Below are positions 56,211 through 64,000 of a DNA stretch of 64,000 bases, piece after piece. The translations under genes were made by a program, and so were the position numbers. Position 1 is the stretch's first letter. Each line of letters begins with the position of its first letter. Source of the DNA: an uncultured Alphaproteobacteria bacterium (GTDB lineage: Bacteria; Pseudomonadota; Alphaproteobacteria; RF32; CAG-239); the NCBI GenBank assembly GCA_934271715.1, contig CAKQRZ010000007.1:1-64000 (forward strand), read 5' to 3'. The notes below the pieces were generated by a model. The model searched no databases, had not been told where the DNA came from, and saw only the letters and a list, made by a program, of their open reading frames with translations.

Positions 56211-58469
56211 TTACTTAGAAGATGCTCTGTAAGAAGCAAACTCCTGACCATTCTTCATAACCTTGAGAGTCTTGCCATCGTTCTCAATGCTGAATGTGAA
56301 ATCAGAAGTGAACACGGTGTTGTGACCGTTGTTCCAGTTCCACATTGTAGCGGTTGGATAAAGCATTGTATTGAGTGCAGAACCGTTTGTATTGGTCCAC
56401 AACATATAATGATCATTATCCTGAGCAATAGCATTCTGCCACTTGCCGTTCTTGTAACCAGCACCATTAAATCTTGTATTGGTGTCAGTATCAAAAAGGC
56501 TCTGGTCAACAGTTGCATTAGCTGCATCCTTACCAACAATTACAGGGAGAGTACCGTTCTCAAAGTGGAGAGACCAAGCGTATACCCAATCAGTCTTTGT
56601 TTCATTGTGTGAAACGGTGCAGACTGCAGATACAAACTTACCCCACTCAGCTGGGAAATCGCCCTTAATCTCCTTAGCAACAATAATCTTGCCAGGAGCT
56701 ACGCTGCTGATAGTATTGCTGCCAAATGTAACGTTAACCTTTGCGCTATAAGCAAATACAGACTTCTCATCCTCATCTGAAGACAATGTAACCTTACCTT
56801 CCTCGTCAACTGCCTTGAATTCAATCTCACTAAATGTGTAGGTCTGACCCTGGCGGCTGAAAGTGATAAAGTTAGGATCAACAGATGTCCAAGAGTTTGT
56901 CTGCTCGCTAGAAGCCAAAGAAGCAATGTTAGTAATGGTACGAGTTTCATTAACCCATGCCCACTCACCGTCGTTCTTCTTGTCCTGACCGGCAAGCTTT
57001 ACGTTAAACATGTGAGTAAACTGATCAGAGTTGTTCTCAAATGCGGTCCAGTTGCTGGTGCAAGTCAAAGAGCGTGCGAAAGTCTTGCTAACCTTCTCTG
57101 TCTCCTCTGTACCGTCGTTATAACGAGTTACGAAAACTACAGAAGCAATAACATTGTTGTCATTAACAACAAGCTGTGCATCGCGGTAGTCATAGCCAGA
57201 AATTGCGCGGGCTGTCTTATAAAGATAAACCTGCTCGGCAATGTTCTGAGTGTAACCCATATAAGAAGTACGGATAGCGTTATCGTAGATAGCCTTGTCA
57301 TATCCAGACTTGTCTGAATTAACATTGCTAACCTCGTTCTTAGCTTCGTTAACGTTAACGTCTACATACTCAAAAGATACTTCAACATTAGCGTCCTTGT
57401 AGTTAGCGCGCTCGTGATAGAGGGTATAAGCTGTTGCGAAAGCGTCTGCTGCTGCACCATTGCTGATGTTTGCAGAATAGCTGTCGGTCTTGCCGTATAC
57501 TGTCCATCCCTTTGCATTGCTAACCTGAGCCTCTGTACCGTTTGCAATACCGTTTACATTAGCAAGGTTGAAAGCAAAATTGCTGACAAACTTCTCGTAA
57601 GCTGCTATGCCCTTGAACTCGCGGTTCAAAATCATAGACTTAGCATTGCGAACAACTTCACCGTCAGTCATTGTAATAACCTCCTCAAAAGAAACTTTCT
57701 CGGTGTTGTCGTCAATAACCTCTCTGTTCTTATTCTCAACAGTTACGCTTGCGATTGCATTGTCTGCAATAACGCGGCGTGTAGCTGCTGCGGTCAAATA
57801 TACTGTGTAAGAAGCTGGAGTTGCATCTACGTTCTTTTCAACATAGGTCAACGCCATCTTATACATAGTACGCAAAGTGGTCTTTACATAAGTAGCTGCG
57901 CGAGTACCTGCTGAAATTTCAGTATTCTCAATAGATACAAGCTTAGCATCTCTCAGTTCAACAGTACCAAAAGCATGACCGTCTGTGGTCTTGTAGCTGG
58001 TAATTGTTGAAGGACACTTTACAATCTGACCATCAGAGATGGTAACAACGACTGTATCTGATGCTTCTGTACCATTGTTGGCAACAGACTTAGAAGTCTG
58101 GTTGCGCAAAATGTTGGTGGAAATAGCGTTGCAGTTAATCTGCTCCTCGGTGATGGTGTAATCATCCTTTGTTACAAAGATGCTGCACTCCATCAAAGGA
58201 TTTGCAACTTCTTTGCGAGTAGAACCCTCAACTACATTGCCGTTCTCAACAGTTTCAATAGTGCAGGTAGCTACCATACGGTCGCGAGCATCTGTCTTAG
58301 TTGAGTCCAGGTTGTGTACCAAAGTATTAGTATACTTTGTGCCACGAACGATGTTCTCTTTCACCTTATAAGTGCTTGTTTCAGCTCCTTCATCGGTGCA
58401 AGCTGCCAAAAATACAGAAACTACTACGATTACTAAACTCTTTACGATTGAAAAAATGTTACGTGCCAT
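56211..58469 (-). CDS. Bacteroidota-like surface lipoprotein, paralogue of the gene at 48967
   Basis: 752 aa. Lipobox L-A-A-C with Cys24 followed by T-D-E-G, exactly as in the larger paralogue. One copy of the repeat (V-D-P-N-F-I-T-F, A-P-G-K-I) and a near-identical C-terminal domain (D-F-P-A-E-W-G-K-F, H-Y-M-L-W-T-N-T-N-G-S). No SD, and AAG/GAG codons. It likely represents the unexpanded ancestral form. Confidence 0.75.
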   Translation of the reverse strand: MARNIFSIVKSLVIVVVSVFLAACTDEGAETSTYKVKENIVRGTKYTNTLVHNLDSTKTDARDRMVATCTIETVENGNVVEGSTRKEVANPLMECSIFVTKDDYTITEEQINCNAISTNILRNQTSKSVANNGTEASDTVVVTISDGQIVKCPSTITSYKTTDGHAFGTVELRDAKLVSIENTEISAGTRAATYVKTTLRTMYKMALTYVEKNVDATPASYTVYLTAAATRRVIADNAIASVTVENKNREVIDDNTEKVSFEEVITMTDGEVVRNAKSMILNREFKGIAAYEKFVSNFAFNLANVNGIANGTEAQVSNAKGWTVYGKTDSYSANISNGAAADAFATAYTLYHERANYKDANVEVSFEYVDVNVNEAKNEVSNVNSDKSGYDKAIYDNAIRTSYMGYTQNIAEQVYLYKTARAISGYDYRDAQLVVNDNNVIASVVFVTRYNDGTEETEKVSKTFARSLTCTSNWTAFENNSDQFTHMFNVKLAGQDKKNDGEWAWVNETRTITNIASLASSEQTNSWTSVDPNFITFSRQGQTYTFSEIEFKAVDEEGKVTLSSDEDEKSVFAYSAKVNVTFGSNTISSVAPGKIIVAKEIKGDFPAEWGKFVSAVCTVSHNETKTDWVYAWSLHFENGTLPVIVGKDAANATVDQSLFDTDTNTRFNGAGYKNGKWQNAIAQDNDHYMLWTNTNGSALNTMLYPTATMWNWNNGHNTVFTSDFTFSIENDGKTLKVMKNGQEFASYRASSK

Positions 58470-58896
58470 AAGACTTATTATTTTTAATTTTGCACTAAAT
58501 TTGGTTTCTACTTAAACTGCTTTCTACGACAAGAAAACATTTTTTCTGTTCATACAAAAAATATAAACAGGTCAATACAACTCCGAAAGAAACCTTTTTC
58601 CGAAATCATACTAACAGTCAAATGTTTTCTATAAAGAAAACAGGGCTACTCAAGCTGACTAATTCTTGAATAGTTATATATAAATCTATACATATTCACG
58701 TACAGAAATCTTAAAAAACTCAAATTATCTATGGATTAGAAAAATATCGGTTAACTAAACTAAATCAACCTTTATAGTTCTTTTCACGTTAATAGTAACT
58801 TAATAGCATACATAGATAATATTTTATTCATTATTAAGTTAGCATATTTTTTTTTGATAATCAAGTTTATTCTGTATAAATTTTTACATATTTTGA
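58470..58896. other. Gene-free region upstream of the 56211 lipoprotein
   Basis: About 430 nt, very AT-rich, with no SD near the lipoprotein start and no ORF I would trust. It contains short A/T palindromes only. Confidence 0.4.
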
Positions 58897-58935
58897 CAAA
58901 AAAAATCTTCTCAATTTTAGCATTTTGAGAAGATT
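58897..58935 (-). terminator. Terminator of the galE-terC-histidine phosphatase unit
   Basis: ATCTTCTCAA / TTGAGAAGAT stem, followed by T8 on the - strand. Confidence 0.85.
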
Positions 58936-58957
58936 AAGATTGATTCTATACAAAAAA

Positions 58958-59515
58958 TCACAAAGTACGGCTCAAAGCGCTGTAAATGCCGTCCGGACTG
59001 AACTTTTCCAGCTCTTCCGGCTCTATCCGCAGCGTTTTCAGCAAATTATAAATTTCATCATGGCTCGGATTCTTCAGCTTTATAACTTCAAAATTTTCCG
59101 CCAGCATTTCCTGCCAGTTTACGGCAGAGCAGATACAGATTCCGCAGGCTTCCAGCTCCGGCAGGCCAAGTTTTTCCACCACCGGCAGATGAGTCACAAA
59201 ATGATAGTGCTTATTTTCCGGTCCGGAATTTTGAATGATATTGCCGATAAAGCGCTTGATAATAAAAGAAGTCATATCCTCCTGCAATTCGCGGCAGCCC
59301 AACAAATGGCGGCATTGCAGCCCCTGCGCCCTGAATTTTGCCGTCATGGCCGCGCGGGGAATCGGCGAATAATATACCGCGTCGCACGGAGGCAGCATCA
59401 GCGCCAGACGCCTGCCGCCCAAAAACGATTCCAGCATGCTCATATGCTCTATAGCCGTATCTATGCCATAGCGCCCGTGACGGCCGAAGCTTAAATAAAC
59501 TTTGTTCTCATCCAT
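58958..59515 (-). CDS. Histidine phosphatase superfamily protein
   Basis: 185 aa. The R-H-G motif at 12-14 gives the phospho-accepting His13. Then S-P-I-P-R (Arg54) and V-T-H (His109), matching the SixA/phosphoglycerate mutase-like fold. The usual L-V-R-H-G-E is F-G-R-H-G-R, so the start of the site is unusual. It overlaps terC by 8 nt. Substrate unknown. Confidence 0.75.
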   Translation of the reverse strand: MDENKVYLSFGRHGRYGIDTAIEHMSMLESFLGGRRLALMLPPCDAVYYSPIPRAAMTAKFRAQGLQCRHLLGCRELQEDMTSFIIKRFIGNIIQNSGPENKHYHFVTHLPVVEKLGLPELEACGICICSAVNWQEMLAENFEVIKLKNPSHDEIYNLLKTLRIEPEELEKFSPDGIYSALSRTL

Positions 59516-60476
59516 TGCTTATTTGTTCCTTTTTCTTGAAAAGTGAAAGTAAAATACCGCCGGCCAGCAGTCCGACCGTAACGCTGAGCGACTGCCATTC
59601 TGCAACTTCTATGCCGACTTTCGGCAAAAAAATCTTAAAGCCGATAAAAATCAAAATAATAGAAATCGCCGGTTTAAGATATACAAACTTGCTGATTATC
59701 GCCGCCAGCAAAAAGTACAGCGCGCGCAGCCCCAAAATGGCGAAAATATTGCTGGTATAAACCACATAAACATCGGTCGTCACCAAGAATATCGCCGGAA
59801 TGCTGTCCAACGCAAAAACCACATCCATAGTCTCTATAATTACCAAAGCAAAAAACAGCGGCGTGATATAGTGCCTGCCGTCTTTTTTATAAAAGAAATG
59901 CTCGCCGTGGATTTCATGCGTTACATGAAAAACTTTGGACAGCCATTTATATATCTTGGTATCTTGGATATTGCCCTGCTCTTCTTCCTTTGTCAGCAGC
60001 ATTTTAACGCCGGTATAAATCAAAAACGCTGAGAATATATAAAGAATCCAATGGAACTTAACCACCAAAGCATCGCCGACTCCAATTAAAATTCCGCGCA
60101 TTACCAACGCGCCTAAAATTCCCCAAAACAAAACGCGGTGCTGATACATTTTCGGCACGCCCAGCGCCGCAAAAATCATGGACATCACAAAAATATTATC
60201 CATAGACAGGCTTTTTTCCAGCAGATAGCCGGTAAAATAGTCCATGCCTTTTTTGACGCCGTCTTCATACATCACAAACACGCCGAAAAGCAGCGCAGCA
60301 ACCACATAGGCCACGCAAATCCATAGCGTATGCCAAAAATGAGGTTCTTCATTTTTGCGATTAAACCAAAACAAATCGGCAGCCAGCAGCAATATTACCG
60401 CCATTCCGAAGCTGGACCAAAGCATAACCGGCGACATTGCCGGGTGATTAGCAAAATTTTGTATAAAATCTTCCAT
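59508..60476 (-). CDS. TerC/Alx-family membrane protein
   Basis: 322 aa with about nine transmembrane helices. Conserved F-T-G-Y-L-L-E-K-S-L-S-M-D-N and A-L-D-S-I-P-A-I carry acidic residues thought to bind metal. Alx and related members act in manganese export or metal loading. ATG at 60476 overlaps the galE stop (TAATG). Confidence 0.9.
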   Translation of the reverse strand: MEDFIQNFANHPAMSPVMLWSSFGMAVILLLAADLFWFNRKNEEPHFWHTLWICVAYVVAALLFGVFVMYEDGVKKGMDYFTGYLLEKSLSMDNIFVMSMIFAALGVPKMYQHRVLFWGILGALVMRGILIGVGDALVVKFHWILYIFSAFLIYTGVKMLLTKEEEQGNIQDTKIYKWLSKVFHVTHEIHGEHFFYKKDGRHYITPLFFALVIIETMDVVFALDSIPAIFLVTTDVYVVYTSNIFAILGLRALYFLLAAIISKFVYLKPAISIILIFIGFKIFLPKVGIEVAEWQSLSVTVGLLAGGILLSLFKKKEQISNG

Positions 60477-61447
60477 TATTTTTCCAAATTCCAAACTGTT
60501 TTAACAATTTCATCAATATCAGTATATTTAGCCTGCCACCCCAAAACTTTTAAAGCCTTAGCGCTGGTAGCAACCACATTTGCCGGATCGCCGGCGCGGC
60601 GCGGTGCAAAATCATAGTTAATTTTTCTGCCGCTGACACGCTCTACCGACTTAATAATTTCTAAAACCGAAGTGCCTTTTTCCGTACCAAGGTTAATCAC
60701 TTGCGAATCGCCGTCCGCCAACAGTTTTTTAATCGCCAGAACATGCGCTTCCGCCAAATCTTCCACATGGATATAGTCGCGCAGGCAGGTTCCGTCCGGC
60801 GTATCATAGTCATTGCCGAAAACATGCAGCATATCCCGCTTGCCGGTTGCCACTTCCATAATCAGCGGCAGCAGGTTCTGCGGATTTTTTTCTTTGCCGC
60901 GGATGCTTCCGTCCGCCGCATAGCCCACAGCATTAAAATATCGCAAAGCAATGTAATGAAAATCTTTAATTTTGCTGTACCAATCCATAACCTGCTCTAT
61001 CGCCATTTTGGTGTAGCCGTAAAAGCTCATCGGATTCAGCGGATGATTTTCATCTAAAGGCAAATATTTCGGCATTCCGTAAACAGCGGATGTAGAAGAG
61101 AAAACCACATTTTTAACTCCGGCATTCAGCATCGCGTTAAAAATATTTACCGAGCCGCTGATATTGTTTTGGGAATACAGCTGCGGATTTTCCATGGACT
61201 CGCCTACGGCTTTTTTGGCGGCAAGATGTATAACCGCATCAAACCCGCCTTTCATAACTTGCTCCAAGCGGGCAAAATCCAAAATATCGCCCTCGGCAAA
61301 CTCAGCCTCCTTAAACAAATTGCAGGTCTGTCCGGTAGAAAGATTATCATACACCGTTACGGCAAAGCAGTTATGCAGCAAAGCTTTTACCACATGGCTG
61401 CCGATATATCCGGCGCCGCCTATTACCAAAATTTTTTTATCAGCCAT
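60476..61447 (-). CDS. galE: UDP-glucose 4-epimerase
   Basis: 323 aa from ATG 61447 (SD AAGGAG). NAD-binding G-G-A-G-Y-I-G at 10-16; catalytic Tyr143 and Lys147 in S-F-Y-G-Y-T-K; ends with the R-R-A-G-D-P motif. Makes UDP-galactose for surface polysaccharides. First gene of galE-terC-histidine phosphatase. Confidence 0.95.
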   Translation of the reverse strand: MADKKILVIGGAGYIGSHVVKALLHNCFAVTVYDNLSTGQTCNLFKEAEFAEGDILDFARLEQVMKGGFDAVIHLAAKKAVGESMENPQLYSQNNISGSVNIFNAMLNAGVKNVVFSSTSAVYGMPKYLPLDENHPLNPMSFYGYTKMAIEQVMDWYSKIKDFHYIALRYFNAVGYAADGSIRGKEKNPQNLLPLIMEVATGKRDMLHVFGNDYDTPDGTCLRDYIHVEDLAEAHVLAIKKLLADGDSQVINLGTEKGTSVLEIIKSVERVSGRKINYDFAPRRAGDPANVVATSAKALKVLGWQAKYTDIDEIVKTVWNLEK

Positions 61448-61515
61448 AAATTTTCTCCTTATACTTATATGGCAGAATAGTTTATTTTTTTGTGCATTCC
61501 GCTTTTTTATGCCCA

Positions 61516-61524
61516 TTATCCACA
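61516..61524 (+). promoter_or_regulatory. Perfect DnaA box between galE and dnaB
   Basis: TTATCCACA, the strongest DnaA-binding consensus, in the divergent galE/dnaB intergenic region. Only one is evident. Confidence 0.6.
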
Positions 61525-61609
61525 GGATAAAAAATATTTCAGTCACATTTCAAGACTTTTTTGATTATAACGTATACAATTTAATAAAAATGTAACAATG
61601 AGGAACTAA

Positions 61610-63082
61610 ATGGAAAAATTAGACGCTGCCCGCCTGCCTAAAAACATTGAAGCGGAGCAAGCCTTAATCGGCGCGATTTTAGCAAACAACAAAGCTTTTG
61701 AAAAAGTCTCGGAGTTTCTGCGTCCGGCGCATTTTGCCGATGCCACGCACCAAAAGATTTTTGAAGTGATGTCTAAGCTTATCACTAAAGGACATATCGC
61801 CGATGTCATCACGCTGAAAAGCTATTTTGAGCAAGAGGGGACGCTTAATGAAGTGGGCGGATTTCCATATCTGGTAAAGCTGGCCGACAGTGCCTCGCCT
61901 TTGACAAACGTTGAGTATTACGCTCAGTTTATTTATGACAAATATCTGCGCCGCGAACTGATTAACACCGGCTATGAAATTGTTAATCACGCACTTGAAG
62001 AAAGTATAGACACTTCGGCAACAGACCAGATTGAAAGCGCCGAAAAAATGCTTTACACACTTTCTGACCAGGGTGACGCGCAAGGCGGCTTTGTGGATTT
62101 TTCCACCGCGCTGGGTTCTTCATTAGCCGCTATTGAAAAAGCCTATCAAAAAGAGGGAAAAATTTCCGGCACGCCGACCGGCTTAAATAAATTAGACTAC
62201 CGAATCGGCGGATTAAATGACTCTGACTTAATTATTTTGGCAGGACGTCCGGCTATGGGTAAAACCGCTCTGGCGACAAACATTGCCTATAACGTTGCCG
62301 AATTTTATTCGCGCGACAAAGAAACTCCGCCGGAGAATCGGGGCGTTGCGTTCTTTTCGCTGGAAATGTCCGCCGACCAGCTGGCTTCGCGTATTCTTTC
62401 CACCGTCACGCAGACTTCAAGCCAAAAAATGCGCAACGGCGAACTTGACGCCTCGGAATTTACGCGAATCGCAGCCGCGGTGCGCGAGCTGGAAAACATT
62501 CCGCTTTATATTGACGATACCCCGGGCGTGACTATCAATGCCATCCGCACCCGCGCCCGCCGCCTGAAACGCAGCAAAGGCCTAGGTCTGATTGTGATTG
62601 ACTATATCCAACTTATTTCCGGTTCCAACAACAAACGCAACGAGGGCAACCGCGTGCAGGAGCTGTCTGAGATTTCCCGCGGGCTGAAAATCTTGGCAAA
62701 GGAGCTGAAAGTTCCGGTTATCGCCCTTTCCCAATTAAACCGCGGCGTAGAAATGCGCGACGACAAGCGTCCGGTAATGTCCGACCTGCGCGAATCCGGA
62801 TCTATTGAGCAAGATGCCGATATCGTTATGTTTGTGTTCCGTGAAAACTACTATATTCATAATGCCGAACCAAAGCAGCAAGAGGGCGACACGCCGGAAA
62901 AATTCCAGAAAAAGCATGAAGAATGGGTGCAGCGCGACCGTGAAACCGCCAATGTCGCCGAAGTTATCATCGGCAAGCAGCGTCATGGTCCGACCGGTAC
63001 GGTAAAACTGTTCTGGAACGGCGAATTTGCCCAGTTCGGCAATTTGGCGGAAGAAGACAAAATGGCGGAGAAACGCGGATAA
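61610..63082 (+). CDS. dnaB: Replicative DNA helicase DnaB
   Basis: 490-aa hexameric helicase. N-terminal domain to about 150, linker, then RecA-like core with Walker A A-G-R-P-A-M-G-K-T (211-219), V-I-D-Y-I-Q-L-I and R-E-S-G-S-I-E-Q-D-A-D. No intein. The stop overlaps the next start by one base. Confidence 0.97.
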   Translation: MEKLDAARLPKNIEAEQALIGAILANNKAFEKVSEFLRPAHFADATHQKIFEVMSKLITKGHIADVITLKSYFEQEGTLNEVGGFPYLVKLADSASPLTNVEYYAQFIYDKYLRRELINTGYEIVNHALEESIDTSATDQIESAEKMLYTLSDQGDAQGGFVDFSTALGSSLAAIEKAYQKEGKISGTPTGLNKLDYRIGGLNDSDLIILAGRPAMGKTALATNIAYNVAEFYSRDKETPPENRGVAFFSLEMSADQLASRILSTVTQTSSQKMRNGELDASEFTRIAAAVRELENIPLYIDDTPGVTINAIRTRARRLKRSKGLGLIVIDYIQLISGSNNKRNEGNRVQELSEISRGLKILAKELKVPVIALSQLNRGVEMRDDKRPVMSDLRESGSIEQDADIVMFVFRENYYIHNAEPKQQEGDTPEKFQKKHEEWVQRDRETANVAEVIIGKQRHGPTGTVKLFWNGEFAQFGNLAEEDKMAEKRG

Positions 63083-63462
63083 TGGTTAAAGATTTATCCA
63101 GCATAAGCCCAGACGAGTGGGAAGCGATTTGTCAGCGCTGCGGACGCTGCTGCCTGCTGAAGCTGCAGGATGACGAAACAGATGAAATTTACTATACCAA
63201 TGTTATCTGCCGCTATTATGACACCGAAAAAAATCTCTGCACCGTGTATGACAAACGCTGCGAACTGGTGCCGGAATGCTTAAAGCTGACACCCCAGAAT
63301 GTTGATAAAATTGCTTGGATGCCAAAGGCCTGCGCCTATCGCAGACTGTTTGATAAAAACTATAAGCCGCAAAAGCTGCAGCCGCTGCAGGGACGAGTGG
63401 TTTCAGAAGCCTTGGTGACCGAATCGGAACTGGAAGACCATATAACGGATGAGGAAATTTGA
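63082..63462 (+). CDS. YcgN-family (UPF0260) cysteine cluster protein, first copy
   Basis: 126 aa. Cys-x2-Cys-x3-Cys-Cys at about 18-25 and further Cys pairs (V-I-C-R, L-C-T-V, K-R-C, E-C, A-C-A-Y) make a zinc or iron-sulfur type cluster likely. The W-M-P-K-A-C-A-Y motif is typical. Function unknown. Coupled to dnaB. Confidence 0.85.
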   Translation: MVKDLSSISPDEWEAICQRCGRCCLLKLQDDETDEIYYTNVICRYYDTEKNLCTVYDKRCELVPECLKLTPQNVDKIAWMPKACAYRRLFDKNYKPQKLQPLQGRVVSEALVTESELEDHITDEEI

Positions 63463-63965
63463 TGAGCGGACAGAATCTGAACGAATCCGAATTTAATCCG
63501 CAGCAGCGTGTTGACGAGTTTAAAAAACTAGCTCCGGAATTCTGGAAGCATAAAAAGCTGGATGAAATGAATGAGGCGGAATGGGAAGCCTTATGCGACG
63601 GCTGCGGCAAATGCTGCCTGAATAAAATAGAGATAAAAGGCAAAATCCACTTTACCCGCGCCTGCTGCCGTTTTTTGGACTGCAAAACCTGTTTGTGCAA
63701 AATCTACGAACATCGCTTTGAAGCAATGGACGACTGCCGTAAAATAGACCTCGCCGCCGTAAGAGAAAAACCGCGCTGGCTGCCCAAAACATGTGCTTAT
63801 TGGCTTTTGGACAACGGTTACGATTTGCCGGAATGGCATCCGCTTATAACCGGTGATGCATATAGCGTAAAAAAAGCCGGCATGGATTTAAGCGGCCGAG
63901 AACTGATTAGCGAAACAAAGGTTAAAGACTATGAAGATTACATTATTGACTGGCAAGACCTTTGA
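63462..63965 (+). CDS. YcgN-family (UPF0260) cysteine cluster protein, second copy
   Basis: 167 aa with the fuller YcgN pattern: W-K-H-K-K-L-D-E-M-N-E-A-E-W-E-A-L-C-D-G-C-G-K-C-C, then C-R-F-L-D, W-L-P-K-T-C-A-Y and W-H-P-L. It follows the previous gene with a one-base overlap and is a clear paralogue. ATG 63462 has GAGG upstream. Confidence 0.9.
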   Translation: MSGQNLNESEFNPQQRVDEFKKLAPEFWKHKKLDEMNEAEWEALCDGCGKCCLNKIEIKGKIHFTRACCRFLDCKTCLCKIYEHRFEAMDDCRKIDLAAVREKPRWLPKTCAYWLLDNGYDLPEWHPLITGDAYSVKKAGMDLSGRELISETKVKDYEDYIIDWQDL

Positions 63966-64000
63966 CATCAAAGAAGCCGTCGGCATGGATATAAAAGTTG
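63931..64000 (+). CDS. Start of a gene cut by the window edge
   Basis: ATG 63931 opens M-K-I-T-L-L-T-G-K-T-F and stays open to the end, with AGG nine bases upstream. It would overlap the YcgN gene by 35 nt. Too short to identify. Confidence 0.4.
   Translation, partial: MKITLLTGKTFDIKEAVGMDIKV

Noticed and set aside
48967..58469. Whole block as an assembly chimera with a Bacteroidota genome
   Set aside because: Native-composition genes (53268-55049) lie within it and native genes flank both sides, so a single misjoin cannot explain it. Read support should still be checked.

Overview
The window reads as chromosomal DNA from a low-GC, uncultured, probably host-associated alphaproteobacterium. 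The evidence is gene order (ptsP / rodZ-like / hisS / prfA, mutM-rpsT-dnaA-dnaN-recF, sufS-sufT-sufE, obgE-rsfS-rlmH), normal stop-codon use, Shine-Dalgarno (SD) starts and strong preference for AAA and GAA codons. There is no transposase, integrase, CRISPR array or phage module. The taxon is inferred from gene content, not from an rRNA gene.

Layout: 1-1 kb, a prepilin-like gene behind a CT-repeat module. 1.1-6.6 kb (-), prfA, hisS, a RodZ-like gene and ptsP. 6.7-10.2 kb, a cupin, an ApaG-like protein, a lipoprotein, hslO, recX and rlmH. 10.4-13.5 kb (-), a prepilin-like gene sitting between rlmH and rsfS, then rsfS, obgE, rpmA and rplU. 13.7-18.6 kb (+), sufS-sufT-sufE, an unusual sucCD-like pair and comF. 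18.65-19.5 kb (-), murQ. 19.7-26.3 kb, tRNA-Tyr, tRNA-Gly, tuf, two prepilin-like genes, rpsA and a third prepilin-like gene. 26.4-31.7 kb, a FAD oxidoreductase, tRNA-Ser with an att-like duplication, a J-domain protein and mutM. 31.8-36.5 kb, rpsT, dnaA, dnaN and recF. 36.4-41.4 kb, two prepilin-like genes around a DUF4143 ATPase, then tatA-tatC. 41.5-48.9 kb, a SulP transporter, two atypical small genes, trpS, eno and a prepilin-like gene. 49-58.5 kb, large Bacteroidota-like lipoprotein and outer-membrane genes separated by two native genes. 59-64 kb, a histidine phosphatase, terC, galE, dnaB and two YcgN-family genes.

The standout is a dispersed family of eight intact prepilin-like genes plus one remnant, each placed singly between housekeeping genes. 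All share a cleavage motif of Gly followed by R-S-M-[IV]-E, one hydrophobic helix and a Cys-rich C-terminus (C..C......C). Two kinds of 5' control module precede them. Four genes have a near-identical promoter/SD/ATG module ending in a (CT)7 or (CT)8 tract. In all four, the frame from just after the tract to the pilin is open, but it is one CT unit out of frame with the module's ATG, as expected for phase-variable contingency loci. Three others have a 190-275 nt structured leader RNA with covarying stems and an intrinsic terminator just before the pilin start. The long N-terminal leaders of the CT-type genes, and of one further gene, are built from palindromic interspersed repeats read in frame. 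Prepilin peptidase would remove these leaders, which could explain why such insertions are tolerated.

Secondary points of interest are a SucCD-like pair lacking the catalytic His, an ApaG-like gene whose SD lies inside a 20-bp terminator-like hairpin, a Bacteroidota-type promoter in front of a foreign outer-membrane gene, and twin palindromes before the DUF4143 ATPase.
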